Shown here piece after piece: positions 43,701-52,440 of a DNA stretch of 64,000 bases; positions within the stretch are counted from its first letter, which is position 1, and the number at the start of each line of letters is the position of its first letter. The translations under genes and the position numbers were made by a program. Under the pieces are notes generated by a model, which worked only from the letters and a program-made list of their open reading frames with translations, made no database searches and had not been told where the DNA came from. The DNA is from Roseofilum capinflatum BLCC-M114 (GTDB taxonomy: Bacteria > Cyanobacteriota > Cyanobacteriia > Cyanobacteriales > Desertifilaceae): the NCBI RefSeq assembly GCF_030068505.1, contig NZ_JAQOSO010000096.1, positions 62,001-126,000 of the forward strand. The letters run 5' to 3'.

Positions 43701-43790
43701 GGAGATGGCCAGGAGGAACAGTTGTGTTAAACGGTTAATGGGCAATAGGTCATGGGGAATAGGTAATAGGTTGCCTTCAGGTCTACTCAT
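40683..43790 (-). CDS. NTT/MFS-type transporter fused to HEAT repeats and a cyclic-nucleotide-binding domain
   Basis: A 1035-residue protein. Residues about 20-430 form 12 hydrophobic helices (for example LFLLAISMMNFSVIGLTLGSALFL and GGLLGGGLISILSQ), resembling Npt1/Npt2-type nucleotide transporters. Residues about 450-860 are alpha-helical HEAT-like repeats. Residues about 905-1020 form a cNMP-binding (Crp-like) domain with the GEYFGEIAALEKP phosphate-binding-cassette motif. A ligand-gated transporter is the inference. The first 22 residues (MSRPEGNLLPIPHDLLPINR) and the last four (SASR) are encoded by repeat DNA; the last part of the MITE at 40575-40701 supplies the stop. A start at MMNFSVI or nearby is possible. 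Confidence 0.75.
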   Translation of the reverse strand: MSRPEGNLLPIPHDLLPINRLTQLFLLAISMMNFSVIGLTLGSALFLQHAGPSSLPLSYMIMGGVSIPVYLGLSQIVDRTHRPRLLQYFLILALGLAIALRLLILFDRPWVYFILYISFYIQWTLVTEVLFPSLVTDYFTTLDWKRYAPSLRMATALGGLLGGGLISILSQRITPENLILILPFFYAIVFIQLLYLDHTQNPIEPSTSPDSVNPPTTSSRLGTLKDYPIIGFLATSTFLTILLYTIGEFLYFSIYTQTFQGDRQLTHFLGIMRMINSIIPFVILYTCTQPLLNRIGVMGMNLVYPMTTFLSFLGLGTQGNLIAAIICNCNTNGIEDSINQPIQSLNYNAVPYPLVGRIRTISNGLFYSLGLATAGLLLWGLERFSLSQIAQLGMGFSLLFLIVRYGMGKSYLQSLLSLLRSGSTHFDDVRGGLTQLPKRCETEVIEMLISGDLQNIILALSLASRLKKPEQFLIYIQPLFINPHPEIHRHLVQFFQSCPSPQMLDFLEPFLKSEDQTLRLLALEAIIASKYKLTNEQLESLGQNPNLQQQALLCVASIEAQSQHPQIYQACQIFWNTPLDETTKLTLIRAIRSTKNRQFIPYLQMLLKGASLQVTRQGLDVLALLARPGERDLGELAATQLANIDPLSRAVAFKVMGVVQNPNLLLDVAMGLQHSSLAVRLWAATALANYGEASLKVARIYLYSPRYEVVEMAIATLAKVGSRRALNMLYDFLKPDYKAVAKTPSWIQSIDSHAPYAKFLKVILDDYQQRVLRRVFYVLSVLDDQKTIQQIQPLLTTTDARLRANALETLMSLKHQRFIRPILPLLDNAPTSVSHAVLSESELINQLSQQNDRWLRLGALFILSPTPHLIPPHLEEDSSPLVRRIAQSLATGQQEEIPQQDWFLSQLFFLKQTHLLNILSLDELEELNSLFYPEDRPANSTLYVCDPHQAKLYLIAEGQVTLYNHPDTVEAQTLTLNPGEYFGEIAALEKPWYKVVTQTDCSFLTLSSKQFDYLIDRCPRLLWCLSQPQKYSASR

Positions 43791-43866
43791 TTCCCTATCT
43801 CCATGTTTGGGTGTCTGGGTGTTCTTCTATCTCCATGTTCCCCCATCTCCCTATCCCTCCCTCTGC

Positions 43867-44448
43867 CTAGCCATAATAGGAGGGTTCATTCCCTGGCTTC
43901 CACTTGATGTTACAACCAAGACTTGGCTTTTGCTCTGGGTTGACGGGTTGTCCGGCTAAGGTGGTTTCGATCGCCTGGCGCAGGTCTGTACCAGTTACGG
44001 GAATCTCGGTGCTGGGGCGAGAGTCATCGAGTTGACCTCGGTACACGAGACGGCGATCGCTATCAAAGAGGAAAAAATCGGGCGTGCAAGCAGCCGTATA
44101 GGTTTTCGCCACTTCTTGGGTTTCGTCATAGCAAAGGGGAAAGGTAAAGCCTAATTCTACAGCCATCTGTTTGAGTTGTTCCGGAGCATCATCGGGATAT
44201 TTCACCGCATCATTGGCGCTAATCGCCACGATTCCCAAGTCCGTCTCCTGATAATCTTTCCCTAAGCTTGATAATTGGCTCTGAATATGTTTGACAAACG
44301 GGCAATGTTTACAAATAAACATCACCAACAGGGCTTTGTTCTGGGCAAAACTCTCTAAAGAAATAATTTCTCCAGAAACCACATCTGGGAGTTGAAAGTT
44401 GGGCGCTAGAGTGCCTAACGCCAACATGGTTGATTCGGTTCTAGCCAT
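43867..44448 (-). CDS. Thioredoxin-fold peroxiredoxin-like protein
   Basis: A 193-residue AhpC/TSA-type protein. The N-terminal APNFQLPDVVSGEIISL start and the FICKHCPFVKHI motif (two Cys separated by Lys-His) place it in the PRX-like thioredoxin family that has CxxC in a KHCPF context. It should reduce peroxides or disulfides in the cytoplasm or lumen. A third Cys (FPLCYDET) and a fourth (TAACTPDFFLF) lie in the usual peroxiredoxin positions. The start may be at MLALGTLAPNF rather than MARTEST. Between it and the HEAT transporter gene lie repeat bases. Confidence 0.85.
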   Translation of the reverse strand: MARTESTMLALGTLAPNFQLPDVVSGEIISLESFAQNKALLVMFICKHCPFVKHIQSQLSSLGKDYQETDLGIVAISANDAVKYPDDAPEQLKQMAVELGFTFPLCYDETQEVAKTYTAACTPDFFLFDSDRRLVYRGQLDDSRPSTEIPVTGTDLRQAIETTLAGQPVNPEQKPSLGCNIKWKPGNEPSYYG

Positions 44449-44532
44449 AGGGATTCAATGCACAAAGTCGGTTGAACTGACGTTCATTGTACAAGTCAAT
44501 CCCCCATTCCCCCACAGAGGGCATGTCAGGTT

Positions 44533-45498
44533 TTAACTTCGGTCAACTTGGGCCAGAATTTCTGCTAGGATTTCTCCTGCACCACGTCCCCGCAGTTCTT
44601 CAGCCAAACTCGTACCGAGTTGTTCCGCCTCTTGGCAACTACCAGTAATTTGGTCGCGGATGAGCTGTTGACCGTCTAAACTGGCGACCATACCGACTAA
44701 GGTGAGGCGATCGCCCTCAATGGAGGTATTCACGCCAATGGGAACCTGACATCCTCCTTCCAAACTCCGCAGAAACGCCCGTTCTGCCAAACAGCGATAG
44801 AGTGTGGCTTCATGTTGGATCGCCTGAATAATGTCCAAGATTTCCGTATCTCCCTCCCGGCACTCGATACCCAATGCACCTTGTCCGACTGCATGGAGAG
44901 AAATATCAGAGGGAATCTCTTGTTGAATGCGATCGCCCATTTCCAAGCGCTTTAAACCGGCTGCCGCTAGAATGAGAGCATCATATTCCCCATCATCCAA
45001 CTTTTTCAGACGAGTATTCAAATTTCCCCGCACATCCTTAAACGTCAGTTTCGGGAAATGATGGCGCAGTTGGGCTAAACGTCGCAGGGAAGACGTACCC
45101 ACCACCGCACCATCGGGGAGGGTTTCCAATTTCTTATCCCCATACTTCCCATTTACCACCAGTGCATCGGCTGGGTTTTCCCGTTCTGTCACACAACCGA
45201 GAACCAAACCTTCCGGTAAATTCGTGGGTAAATCTTTCAGCGAATGCACAGCCAAATCTGTTTGTTTAGCCAGCATCCCCACTTCCAGTTCCTTTGTAAA
45301 CAACCCCTTATCGCCAATTTTCGCCAGGGGTACATCCAGGATTTTATCCCCTTGAGTACTCATGGTTTCAATTTCAAATTGGGTATGGGGATGATGGGCC
45401 TGGAGTTGAGCTTTTACCCATTCGCTTTGAACCAGAGCGAGTTGGCTTTTACGGGAACCCAGGCGTACAGTTCGGGTAGCGGTAGCAGAGGAGGTCAT
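44533..45498 (-). CDS. hemC: Hydroxymethylbilane synthase (porphobilinogen deaminase)
   Basis: A 321-residue HemC, which joins four porphobilinogen units into hydroxymethylbilane for heme, chlorophyll and bilin synthesis. Signatures: [47 protein letters not shown] with the catalytic Asp region, [11 protein letters not shown] and [11 protein letters not shown], where the Cys carries the dipyrromethane cofactor. The length is normal. The gene is on its own; the divergent WD40-Ig gene shares the 195-base upstream region. Confidence 0.97.
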   Translation of the reverse strand: MTSSATATRTVRLGSRKSQLALVQSEWVKAQLQAHHPHTQFEIETMSTQGDKILDVPLAKIGDKGLFTKELEVGMLAKQTDLAVHSLKDLPTNLPEGLVLGCVTERENPADALVVNGKYGDKKLETLPDGAVVGTSSLRRLAQLRHHFPKLTFKDVRGNLNTRLKKLDDGEYDALILAAAGLKRLEMGDRIQQEIPSDISLHAVGQGALGIECREGDTEILDIIQAIQHEATLYRCLAERAFLRSLEGGCQVPIGVNTSIEGDRLTLVGMVASLDGQQLIRDQITGSCQEAEQLGTSLAEELRGRGAGEILAEILAQVDRS

Positions 45499-45693
45499 TA
45501 ATGATAATTCTTATTGCACATAGACTGACTTGATCTAGAGTACCAGGAATGGGAAGGCAATAGGAGAAGTCAGGTTATATGGTTCTACCCGTTGCAAGAA
45601 TCGCATGAACTCGTTAGCATTTCCCATTAACAGCACACAGCCCTCTATTGATATGATGGCTCCAGTTGAGGCCAGAGGGTAAGGGTAGGAGCT

Positions 45694-47922
45694 ATGGTTG
45701 AAAAACTGATGAGTACGGAGCTATCCACTAAAGAACTCACGTTTCAACCGGGTTATGGGGTGGCTCAGTTTGAGGTGAAGGTACTCAACCAGGGCGATCG
45801 CTTCGCCAGTTTTCAGCTAGAGATTATCGCTGCGGGGGTTCCTCCCCAGGATGAGCGCACTTGGTACAGTCTCTCTCCAGAAGTCAGCACCAAGAAGCCT
45901 CCCGGAGATTTGACCCGGTTTATTGTGGAAATTCACCGCACCCCAATTTTAGGGTTTGTCGGTCTGGTTAATCTCACCATCCGTATTTTTTCCCTGGAAT
46001 TGGGAACGGAAGAACGGCATATCCTGCGCTTGCGGGTGCAAAAAGGGATCGGTGAACTGCTGATCCAGGCTGAACTCCCCAACTCTAAGCTCAAAGGGTA
46101 TCCCAATAGCGATCTAGAGCTTCCCATAAGGCTCCTGAATCCGGGTCAGAAAGAGATTACAGCCCTGATCGCTCTCTCTAGCTCCTATTCTTGGTTAAAC
46201 CGCTCTCCTGTCCCCCTGAGCTTGCCTCCGGGACAATGGATGGATTACAGCTTAGTTTGCTATGTACCAGATTTTGAAGAGGCGATCGCCAGCATCTCCT
46301 ACTTAGCCGACATCAAAATTACACACCCCGATGGCCCCCCGACCCAACTACAAGCCGCCATTGAAATTCTTCCCCAAGGTGAAATTCGCTTTGAAATTCC
46401 CCAGCCAGAGCAAACCCTCCCTCAAAAACGCCGTTGGCTCCCTTCCTGGAAATCCACCCCAGTGATGTATCCCTTAGAACTGGATAATCAGAGTAATCAA
46501 CGGTGTCAAACGACCATCGATTTACCCCTAGAGGAGAAGGACAACCGAAACCCACTGCAACTGGAACTGTCACCCCCAGAACATACCCTCAACCCCACCG
46601 AAACCCAAACCTTTGATCTGAGGGTAGAAACCCAACGGCCCTGGTTAGGATGGGTGCGGGAGCGTTTGATTCCCATTGAAGCCAACGTTTTGCCTGTGGG
46701 GGCTGCTTCATCTATCGGCATAGGAGCGGTTTTGAAACCCGCCCCGACAACGGCATCTGTTCCCATCATCGATCGCCAACAAACCCTAATGTTAAGAGTC
46801 TTTCCTATCGTGCCCCGATGGTTACAGGGACTGTTGATTTTAGGCTTGGCTTGGGTCTTCTGGTGGTTTATTTACGGACAATATTATTATATTCATCACA
46901 AAGGGCCTGTCATGACGGTACAACTGAATGGCTTAGGCGATCGCGTTCTCAGTGGCGGTATCGATCAACAGGTCAGAGACTGGATTATAGAAGGGAAAAA
47001 ACTCGAATTTATCGACATTCGCGCCCTGGCCGATAAAGCCGTTCGTACCGTCAAATATCGCCCCGTCGATAACAATCAAATGGCCATGGGCTTAGAAAAT
47101 GGAGAGATTCAACTGTGGGATTTATTATCCTATGAAGAAATGCCGGTGCGATCGCTCGTTTATCAAAAAGACGACCGGGTAATGGATCTCGAATTTACCC
47201 CCGACTCCCGCTATTTATACAGTGGTCATGGGAGCGGACTTCTGGCCAAATGGTATATCGGCCAAGACTTTGAGCAAATCCAAAACGTTAACGAACCCGA
47301 ATTAACCCAAACCTTTGAATTCGCCATTTCCGATCTCGCCTTTGTCGGTCAAGGTGCAGAAACCTTAGCCATTGCCGGTCGATTTAATCAACTCATCCTC
47401 TGGAATACCGCAGACAATTCAACCCAAACCGTTGATATTTCCGATCCCGATACCGCCACCGGCCAAGACAACTACATTACCAGTTTAGCCACTGCTGAAA
47501 AACGTCCCTTTCTCCTCGCCGTTGCCGATAATCAAGGCAGTATCAGTATTTGGAATTTACGCCCTTGTCTAGAACCCGGTTTAGGAGCAGGAGCCAATCC
47601 CCCTTGTGAACTGCTCGATCGCTGGGACAATAGTCATGAAGGTGAAGCCGTGCGCTCTATCGCCTTCAGTGCCGATGGTGCATACCTTGCCAGTGTCGGC
47701 GATGATGGTAGACTCATCCTCTGGCCCCTCAGAGACACTGGAGAGCGCTTAAGTAAATATCTTAAAGGAAAGGTTATATCCAACCATTCCCAATCCCTCA
47801 ATACCGTAGACTTATCCCTAATCCCCTCTCGCAGAAATAGAAGTGGTTCCCAACTGCAAATCGTCACCGGAGGCGATGATGGCAAAGTTAGACTCTACCA
47901 GGTGCAGTCCATTCGGGATTGA
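45694..47922 (+). CDS. Membrane-anchored protein with Ig-like N-terminal domains and WD40-type repeats
   Basis: A 742-residue protein; an AGGAG site lies 2-6 bases before ATG 45694. Residues 1-370 consist of beta-rich repeats that look like immunoglobulin-type domains (ELTFQPGYGVAQFEVKVLNQGDRF, SLPPGQWMDYSLVCYVPDF, TLNPTETQTFDLRVETQRP). A single hydrophobic segment (GLLILGLAWVFWWFIYGQYY, near 380) follows, then WD40-like blades (MAMGLENGEIQLWDL, VASVGDDGRLILWPL, VTGGDDGKVRLYQV). No signal peptide is visible, so the Ig part is probably cytoplasmic. The 1073-residue gene at 49102 has a related Ig-TM layout. Function unknown. Confidence 0.75.
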   Translation: MVEKLMSTELSTKELTFQPGYGVAQFEVKVLNQGDRFASFQLEIIAAGVPPQDERTWYSLSPEVSTKKPPGDLTRFIVEIHRTPILGFVGLVNLTIRIFSLELGTEERHILRLRVQKGIGELLIQAELPNSKLKGYPNSDLELPIRLLNPGQKEITALIALSSSYSWLNRSPVPLSLPPGQWMDYSLVCYVPDFEEAIASISYLADIKITHPDGPPTQLQAAIEILPQGEIRFEIPQPEQTLPQKRRWLPSWKSTPVMYPLELDNQSNQRCQTTIDLPLEEKDNRNPLQLELSPPEHTLNPTETQTFDLRVETQRPWLGWVRERLIPIEANVLPVGAASSIGIGAVLKPAPTTASVPIIDRQQTLMLRVFPIVPRWLQGLLILGLAWVFWWFIYGQYYYIHHKGPVMTVQLNGLGDRVLSGGIDQQVRDWIIEGKKLEFIDIRALADKAVRTVKYRPVDNNQMAMGLENGEIQLWDLLSYEEMPVRSLVYQKDDRVMDLEFTPDSRYLYSGHGSGLLAKWYIGQDFEQIQNVNEPELTQTFEFAISDLAFVGQGAETLAIAGRFNQLILWNTADNSTQTVDISDPDTATGQDNYITSLATAEKRPFLLAVADNQGSISIWNLRPCLEPGLGAGANPPCELLDRWDNSHEGEAVRSIAFSADGAYLASVGDDGRLILWPLRDTGERLSKYLKGKVISNHSQSLNTVDLSLIPSRRNRSGSQLQIVTGGDDGKVRLYQVQSIRD

Positions 47923-48072
47923 GAGAATAAATAACCAATTACACAATATCGCGTACCGGCTGTTAGAATTCATAACCAGAGGAACCCAGTTTCTGGAAGA
48001 TGGCTTCTTGTTTCAGTCAGAATTGGTGGTTTTCGAGATCCCCATATTGATAAAAGTGGTACAGCTCAAATC

Positions 48073-49065
48073 ATGGAAAGAAAATTAATTAGCACTTATG
48101 CGATCAATCCGAGAAATGTTGGAGATTTCATGTCATCACCGATTCATTATTTTGATTTTCCAGGTTGGCAAGTAGAAACCCTAGATTTTCGCTCTATTGA
48201 TCCAGATTTTCCAACCCCTCAAGGTGGTTTTGGTGGATCAATTTGTTTAGATAAAATAAAAAATACGAGTTCAAATACTCGCTATCATCTAATAGTTGGT
48301 GGAGGCGGTTTATTATTTCAAAGGTTTTGGAAATGTTTCCAGCAGCTTCAAGATATACGCAATCATATTCAAGGGCAATGGATTATTTGGGGAGCGGGTC
48401 AGCAAATCTACCCTAATTTCAAACTATCCCGTAATAAGCCGTTCATCAATGAACTTCAGGAGAATCATAAAAACTTTGATTATTCAGGCTATGTAGATCC
48501 TTTCAGTTTTGTAGGCATTAGAGATTTTAATCAAGGATATGATTGGGTTCCTTGTGTGAGTTGCATGAGCAAAGAATTTGATAAACACAGAGAAATAAAA
48601 CATGAATTTGTCGTATTTTCTCACGAAAAATTTAAGATAAAAATCGGCTCATTACCTCAGATGACTCACAACACACAAAATTTGCAAGAGGTTCTTGATT
48701 TCTTGGGATCTGGAGAAACAATATTGACCAGTTCTTATCATGGTGCTTACTGGGGTATGTTATTAGGACGTAGGGTTCTAGCTTTTCCATTTAGCACTAA
48801 ATTTTTAACGCTCAGGAACCATATTGGTATTTATCCTGTAAGCCAGTGGAAATATAGTAGACTGAAGATTCAGCCTTTCAAAACCACTTTCCTAAATAAG
48901 CTTAAGTGGGAATTTAGTTATGGAAATCATTTTTGGTGTTTTACTCGTAACTGGAAAAGATTTTTGCCCAACCAGATAACTAAAGATTCGTCCATCCTTC
49001 AAGAACATAGAAAGGCAAATATCCAATTCTATGAGCGAATCATGCAAACTCTCAAGGAGACTTAA
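48073..49065 (+). CDS. Polysaccharide pyruvyl transferase family protein
   Basis: A 330-residue protein with family motifs: the LIVGGGGLLFQRFW glycine-rich strand, IIWGAGQQIYPNFK and the late TSSYHGAYWGMLLGRRVLAFPFSTKF, which is the conserved S-x-H-G stretch. These enzymes attach ketal-linked pyruvate to exopolysaccharide or cell-wall glycans using phosphoenolpyruvate. The DNA is clearly more AT-rich than both neighbours and codon choice differs, which suggests transfer. It splits two Ig-like genes that look as though they belong together. No glycosyltransferase cluster is adjacent. Confidence 0.85.
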   Translation: MERKLISTYAINPRNVGDFMSSPIHYFDFPGWQVETLDFRSIDPDFPTPQGGFGGSICLDKIKNTSSNTRYHLIVGGGGLLFQRFWKCFQQLQDIRNHIQGQWIIWGAGQQIYPNFKLSRNKPFINELQENHKNFDYSGYVDPFSFVGIRDFNQGYDWVPCVSCMSKEFDKHREIKHEFVVFSHEKFKIKIGSLPQMTHNTQNLQEVLDFLGSGETILTSSYHGAYWGMLLGRRVLAFPFSTKFLTLRNHIGIYPVSQWKYSRLKIQPFKTTFLNKLKWEFSYGNHFWCFTRNWKRFLPNQITKDSSILQEHRKANIQFYERIMQTLKET

Positions 49066-49101
49066 GCTTAGAGGTATGAGAAGTTTTAATTTTTAATTGA
49101 C

Positions 49102-52100
49102 ATGACTCAATCGAATCCCCAGCTTAATCCGTTCAACCCGAGTAATTCCTTTAGTTCACGGTCTAATGGCAGTCAGTCCCTGAGCGTGATTACCAACCCA
49201 TCAGGCGATAGTGTCATTTCGGCTGGGGAAACCTTTGAACTGCGGGTAACGATTGGTAATCAAGGATTCCAAGGGGCAATTATCGATCTGTTTATTGATG
49301 ATTCTTCAGGAGTCCTCAAAACTTGGTGTCCGAACCCCTATGAACGGTTTGCCCTCAGTGCGGGAAGTAGTAGCGAGGTTGTTTTCTCCTTTCCCATTCC
49401 CGTAGAAGCAATTCCTGGTCAGTATACTTATCTTCTGGTGATTGATGCACCCAAGCATTATCCGGAAGAAACCCCCATCCGTCACCAAGCAACACTCCAA
49501 GTTCTGCCCCCCATTCAAGAAGCGGTTCAGTCTAATGACCCCACTTTTGCCCTGACTCCGGTTACCACTCCCGAAAAACCGGCGCTTCTCGAACTGGGTC
49601 AATCGCTGATCGTGACGGTTTTGGTGCATAATCGCTCTAATCGGGTCGATCGCTTTCGCCTCACTTGTACCGATTTACCGGAACTCTGGTGGGAAGTCCA
49701 TTATCCAGAAGGGATTAATGAGTTGGGGTTGGTGGTGATTCCCGATAATTTGGCCCTGAATCCAGGAGCGAAGGGAGAAGTTACTCTAGAGTTTCGCTTC
49801 CCTGTGGATACCAAAGCGGGCCGTTATTTACCGACTCTGCGCTTAACGGGGGAAAATAACCCGGAGTTGCTGTTATTGGATGTGGTCTATATCGAGGTTG
49901 TGCCTCGGTATGATTTGCGGGTGGATTTGCGGACATTGGTGGGTAAGGTGAGTCGGGAGGCGGCCCTCTTTCAGTTGCGCCTACAGAATCAGGGCAATAC
50001 TCTGCGACAGTTGCGCCTGACGGTGCGGGAAGATCAGGAGCGCCCGGTTTGTGTGTATGAATTAAATCCCGATCGCCTGAAATTGGATCAAGGGGAGCAA
50101 TGGCAAGTCGATATAGATGCAAAACCGGGGCCCTGGTGGCGCAGGCCATTGCTAGGTCAGGGACGCACGCTTAATTTTTATGTGCAACTGACGGATGATT
50201 ATCAACTGCCCTTACCCACAGATGAGATTGAGGGGAATTTTCTCTGGCAAGCTCGGCCCTGGTGGCAATTGCTGTTAGCAATTTTAGCGGGTTTAGGGTT
50301 ATTGGGCTTGTTGATTTTTGCGATTTGGTGGCTGTTTTTTAAGCCCCCCGCGCCTCCGAGAATTGAGGACTTTAACTCGGTTTCTCCGTCCTATGCGGCA
50401 GCGAATGATGATTTTATTTATCTGAATTGGGAAATTGGCAATGTTCGACAAATTCAGAGTTTGCAAATTTTGGGGCGATCGCCCAATGGTAATGTAACCA
50501 GTATTCCCGTTTCCTATAGTTTCAGCCGCCGAGGATTACCAGAAAGCTTACAGGAGTTCTGTACCCGGTCTTGGCGTACTTTAGTCTGTCGCAATATTCG
50601 CACGGATGCCCGCGAACCGGGGGATTATATTTTTGAGTTAAAGGTGACTGCCAAGCGATCGCAAGTTTCTCCCATTATCGCTAAAACTAACACGATCGCG
50701 ATCGCCCCCATTCCCCTACCAGAAATCCTGGAATTTCGGGCAACATTAGCACAACCCGATGCGGTACAACCGGGTTCTGTAAGGGCGGGTTTACCCACCG
50801 TATCGTCTGCAAACCGGGATCTCGGTGAACCCGCCCCTACCACGGGAAATTCTACCGGAAATGACCCAACCCACACCATTGAATTAAGTTGGAAAATCAG
50901 TAATCCTAGTGCGATCGCTGAATTGGGTTGGATCGGGCGCAACCCGGATGGAGTCGTCAACAGCGAGCAGCAGCGCACCGATCTACAATCTGGACTACCG
51001 GATGATTGGCGTAAGTATTGCACCTTTGACAATCAAACGTTGATTTGTGAGGCTGTTCCCGTCACCGTAGACGAATTTGGTCGTTATATCTTTGAACTCA
51101 CCGTTATTCCCGATCCGCGTATTGAAGGAGAAGCCCAAACTGCCCTGGCAGATGTGATTGAAATTAAAGCACCAGAGCCGCCCAAAATTATCGAATTTCA
51201 GCCCACCCAACCCCAGTATGAAATCGCTAGGGGGGAAGAAATACAGCTTGATTGGGCGATCGCCAATGCCGATCAAATTCAAGCCATAGTCTTGAAAGGG
51301 CGATCGGTTGAAGGCTTTGTTGCCATGCCAGAAATGCGCTTTTCCTTCGACTTCGCTCAGGACAAGCCCTTCAACTCAGCTATCCCCGAACGCCTAAAAT
51401 CCCTCTGCGATATCACCCTAAATCAACTGCGCTGTCGGAATATCACTCTCCCCATCTCTGAAAGCGGAAACTATCAATTTGAACTCGGTGTGATTCCCAA
51501 ACGGGGAACCGGAGAAATCACCGAAACCGAAACCACTGCCACCATTGCCCTAATTCCCCCTCCTGCCCCTCCCTCGCCGCAAATTCTGCAACTGCGATCG
51601 GGACAAACCACCTACAGCGAAGACCAAGGAGAAGAAATTTTACTCTCTTGGGAAATCGAAAACGCCGACCAACTGCAAGAGCTGCAAATTGTCGGTCGGG
51701 ATACCAATGGAATTGCTAGGGTTCCAGCCCGCCGTTATCGGTTCGATAGCGGCATCCCCAATGCCCTACAACCCTATTGTGTCCTAGCTGGACGTTTGAT
51801 TTGTCAAAATGTCCCCACTTCCGCCCGTCAAGGGGGAGAATACATCTTTGAAGTTAGCACTATCAGTAAACAAAATCCCTCAGAGGTGAGCGACAGACAA
51901 CAAACAGAAGTGATTCAAATCTTACCGCGCACCTATCCCCTCGCCATTACCGGCTTTACCGTCAATGGAGAAACTGCCCCCCTGCGCGTCGTGGTCACAT
52001 TGCAACCCGAAGAGCGCCCCGACCCTCTCAATCTAAGCTGGAGTGTCATCGGCGGCCCCAATACCCGTGTCCAATTACTCCCCTCACCCGGCACAGTCCC

Positions 52101-52323
52101 CTTAACCGGCACGCTGGCCTATCCCATCAGTCCCCAACCCGGACAAGAAACCCTCACCTTAACCGTCACTGGAGGAACCGGGCAACAATTGCAACGCACC
52201 CTAGTGATTGAAACCGTCCTTCCTCCCCCATCAGAGACTCCCCCATCTCCTACCACCGACCAACCCCTACCCGCAGAACCCGATGGCTTATCCCCTGCGG
52301 ATTTACCCCCACAGTTTGATTAA
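49102..52323 (+). CDS. Large membrane-anchored Ig-like repeat protein
   Basis: A 1073-residue protein. The N-terminal half (1-385) holds three beta-sandwich-like domains (VISAGETFELRVTIGNQG, LLELGQSLIVTVLVHNRSN, VSREAALFQLRLQNQGN). One hydrophobic segment (WWQLLLAILAGLGLLGLLIF, near 390) follows, then four homologous C-terminal units of about 105-130 residues (L.WEI.N...I..L...GR..G ... LP..L...C...L.C.NI ... G.YIFEL.V). A proline-rich tail ends it. Two dispersed repeats are inserted in frame, in units 2 and 3, as shown by comparison with the other units. The layout (Ig domains, single helix) matches the 742-residue gene 1.2 kb upstream. Function unknown. Confidence 0.75.
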   Translation: MTQSNPQLNPFNPSNSFSSRSNGSQSLSVITNPSGDSVISAGETFELRVTIGNQGFQGAIIDLFIDDSSGVLKTWCPNPYERFALSAGSSSEVVFSFPIPVEAIPGQYTYLLVIDAPKHYPEETPIRHQATLQVLPPIQEAVQSNDPTFALTPVTTPEKPALLELGQSLIVTVLVHNRSNRVDRFRLTCTDLPELWWEVHYPEGINELGLVVIPDNLALNPGAKGEVTLEFRFPVDTKAGRYLPTLRLTGENNPELLLLDVVYIEVVPRYDLRVDLRTLVGKVSREAALFQLRLQNQGNTLRQLRLTVREDQERPVCVYELNPDRLKLDQGEQWQVDIDAKPGPWWRRPLLGQGRTLNFYVQLTDDYQLPLPTDEIEGNFLWQARPWWQLLLAILAGLGLLGLLIFAIWWLFFKPPAPPRIEDFNSVSPSYAAANDDFIYLNWEIGNVRQIQSLQILGRSPNGNVTSIPVSYSFSRRGLPESLQEFCTRSWRTLVCRNIRTDAREPGDYIFELKVTAKRSQVSPIIAKTNTIAIAPIPLPEILEFRATLAQPDAVQPGSVRAGLPTVSSANRDLGEPAPTTGNSTGNDPTHTIELSWKISNPSAIAELGWIGRNPDGVVNSEQQRTDLQSGLPDDWRKYCTFDNQTLICEAVPVTVDEFGRYIFELTVIPDPRIEGEAQTALADVIEIKAPEPPKIIEFQPTQPQYEIARGEEIQLDWAIANADQIQAIVLKGRSVEGFVAMPEMRFSFDFAQDKPFNSAIPERLKSLCDITLNQLRCRNITLPISESGNYQFELGVIPKRGTGEITETETTATIALIPPPAPPSPQILQLRSGQTTYSEDQGEEILLSWEIENADQLQELQIVGRDTNGIARVPARRYRFDSGIPNALQPYCVLAGRLICQNVPTSARQGGEYIFEVSTISKQNPSEVSDRQQTEVIQILPRTYPLAITGFTVNGETAPLRVVVTLQPEERPDPLNLSWSVIGGPNTRVQLLPSPGTVPLTGTLAYPISPQPGQETLTLTVTGGTGQQLQRTLVIETVLPPPSETPPSPTTDQPLPAEPDGLSPADLPPQFD
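50779..50840. repeat. In-frame dispersed repeat in Ig-like repeat unit 2
   Basis: GTAAGGGCGGGTTTACCC (50779-50796) and GGTGAACCCGCCCCTAC (50824-50840) are inverted ends. Part of the same element (GGTAAAACCCGCCCCTAC) lies at 7564-7581. On the coding strand the ends give RAGLP and EPAPT. The other three units of the protein have nothing at this position. Confidence 0.7.
51345..51372. repeat. In-frame short repeat in Ig-like repeat unit 3
   Basis: CTTCGACTTCGCTCAGGACA (continuing AGCCCTTC) encodes FDFAQDKPF. Sister units read YRFDSGIPN or YSFSRRGLPE at the same point, so the piece was inserted in frame. The near-identical CTTCGGCTTCGCTCAGGGCA lies in the intergenic repeat at 4744-4845. Confidence 0.65.
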
Positions 52324-52325
52324 TG

Positions 52326-52440
52326 GGTTATAGCGCTTCGCGCTGTAGTAGACCGGCAAGCTTAAAAATAGGGGTAAACCATGTGCTATAAATACAACTA
52401 ATTGTTCAAGAAACCGGGTTTCTTAATCTCATAGCTGATT
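52326..52440. other. Short gap with one solo AGCGC palindrome
   Basis: The gap between the Ig-like gene and the SLH gene starts with TTATAGCGCTTCGCGCTGTA, a lone copy of the terminal repeat seen in several MITEs of this window. It also contains AAGAAACCGGGTTTCTT (about 52409-52425), a perfect hairpin with an AAGAAACC arm, which could end both convergent transcripts. Confidence 0.5.
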
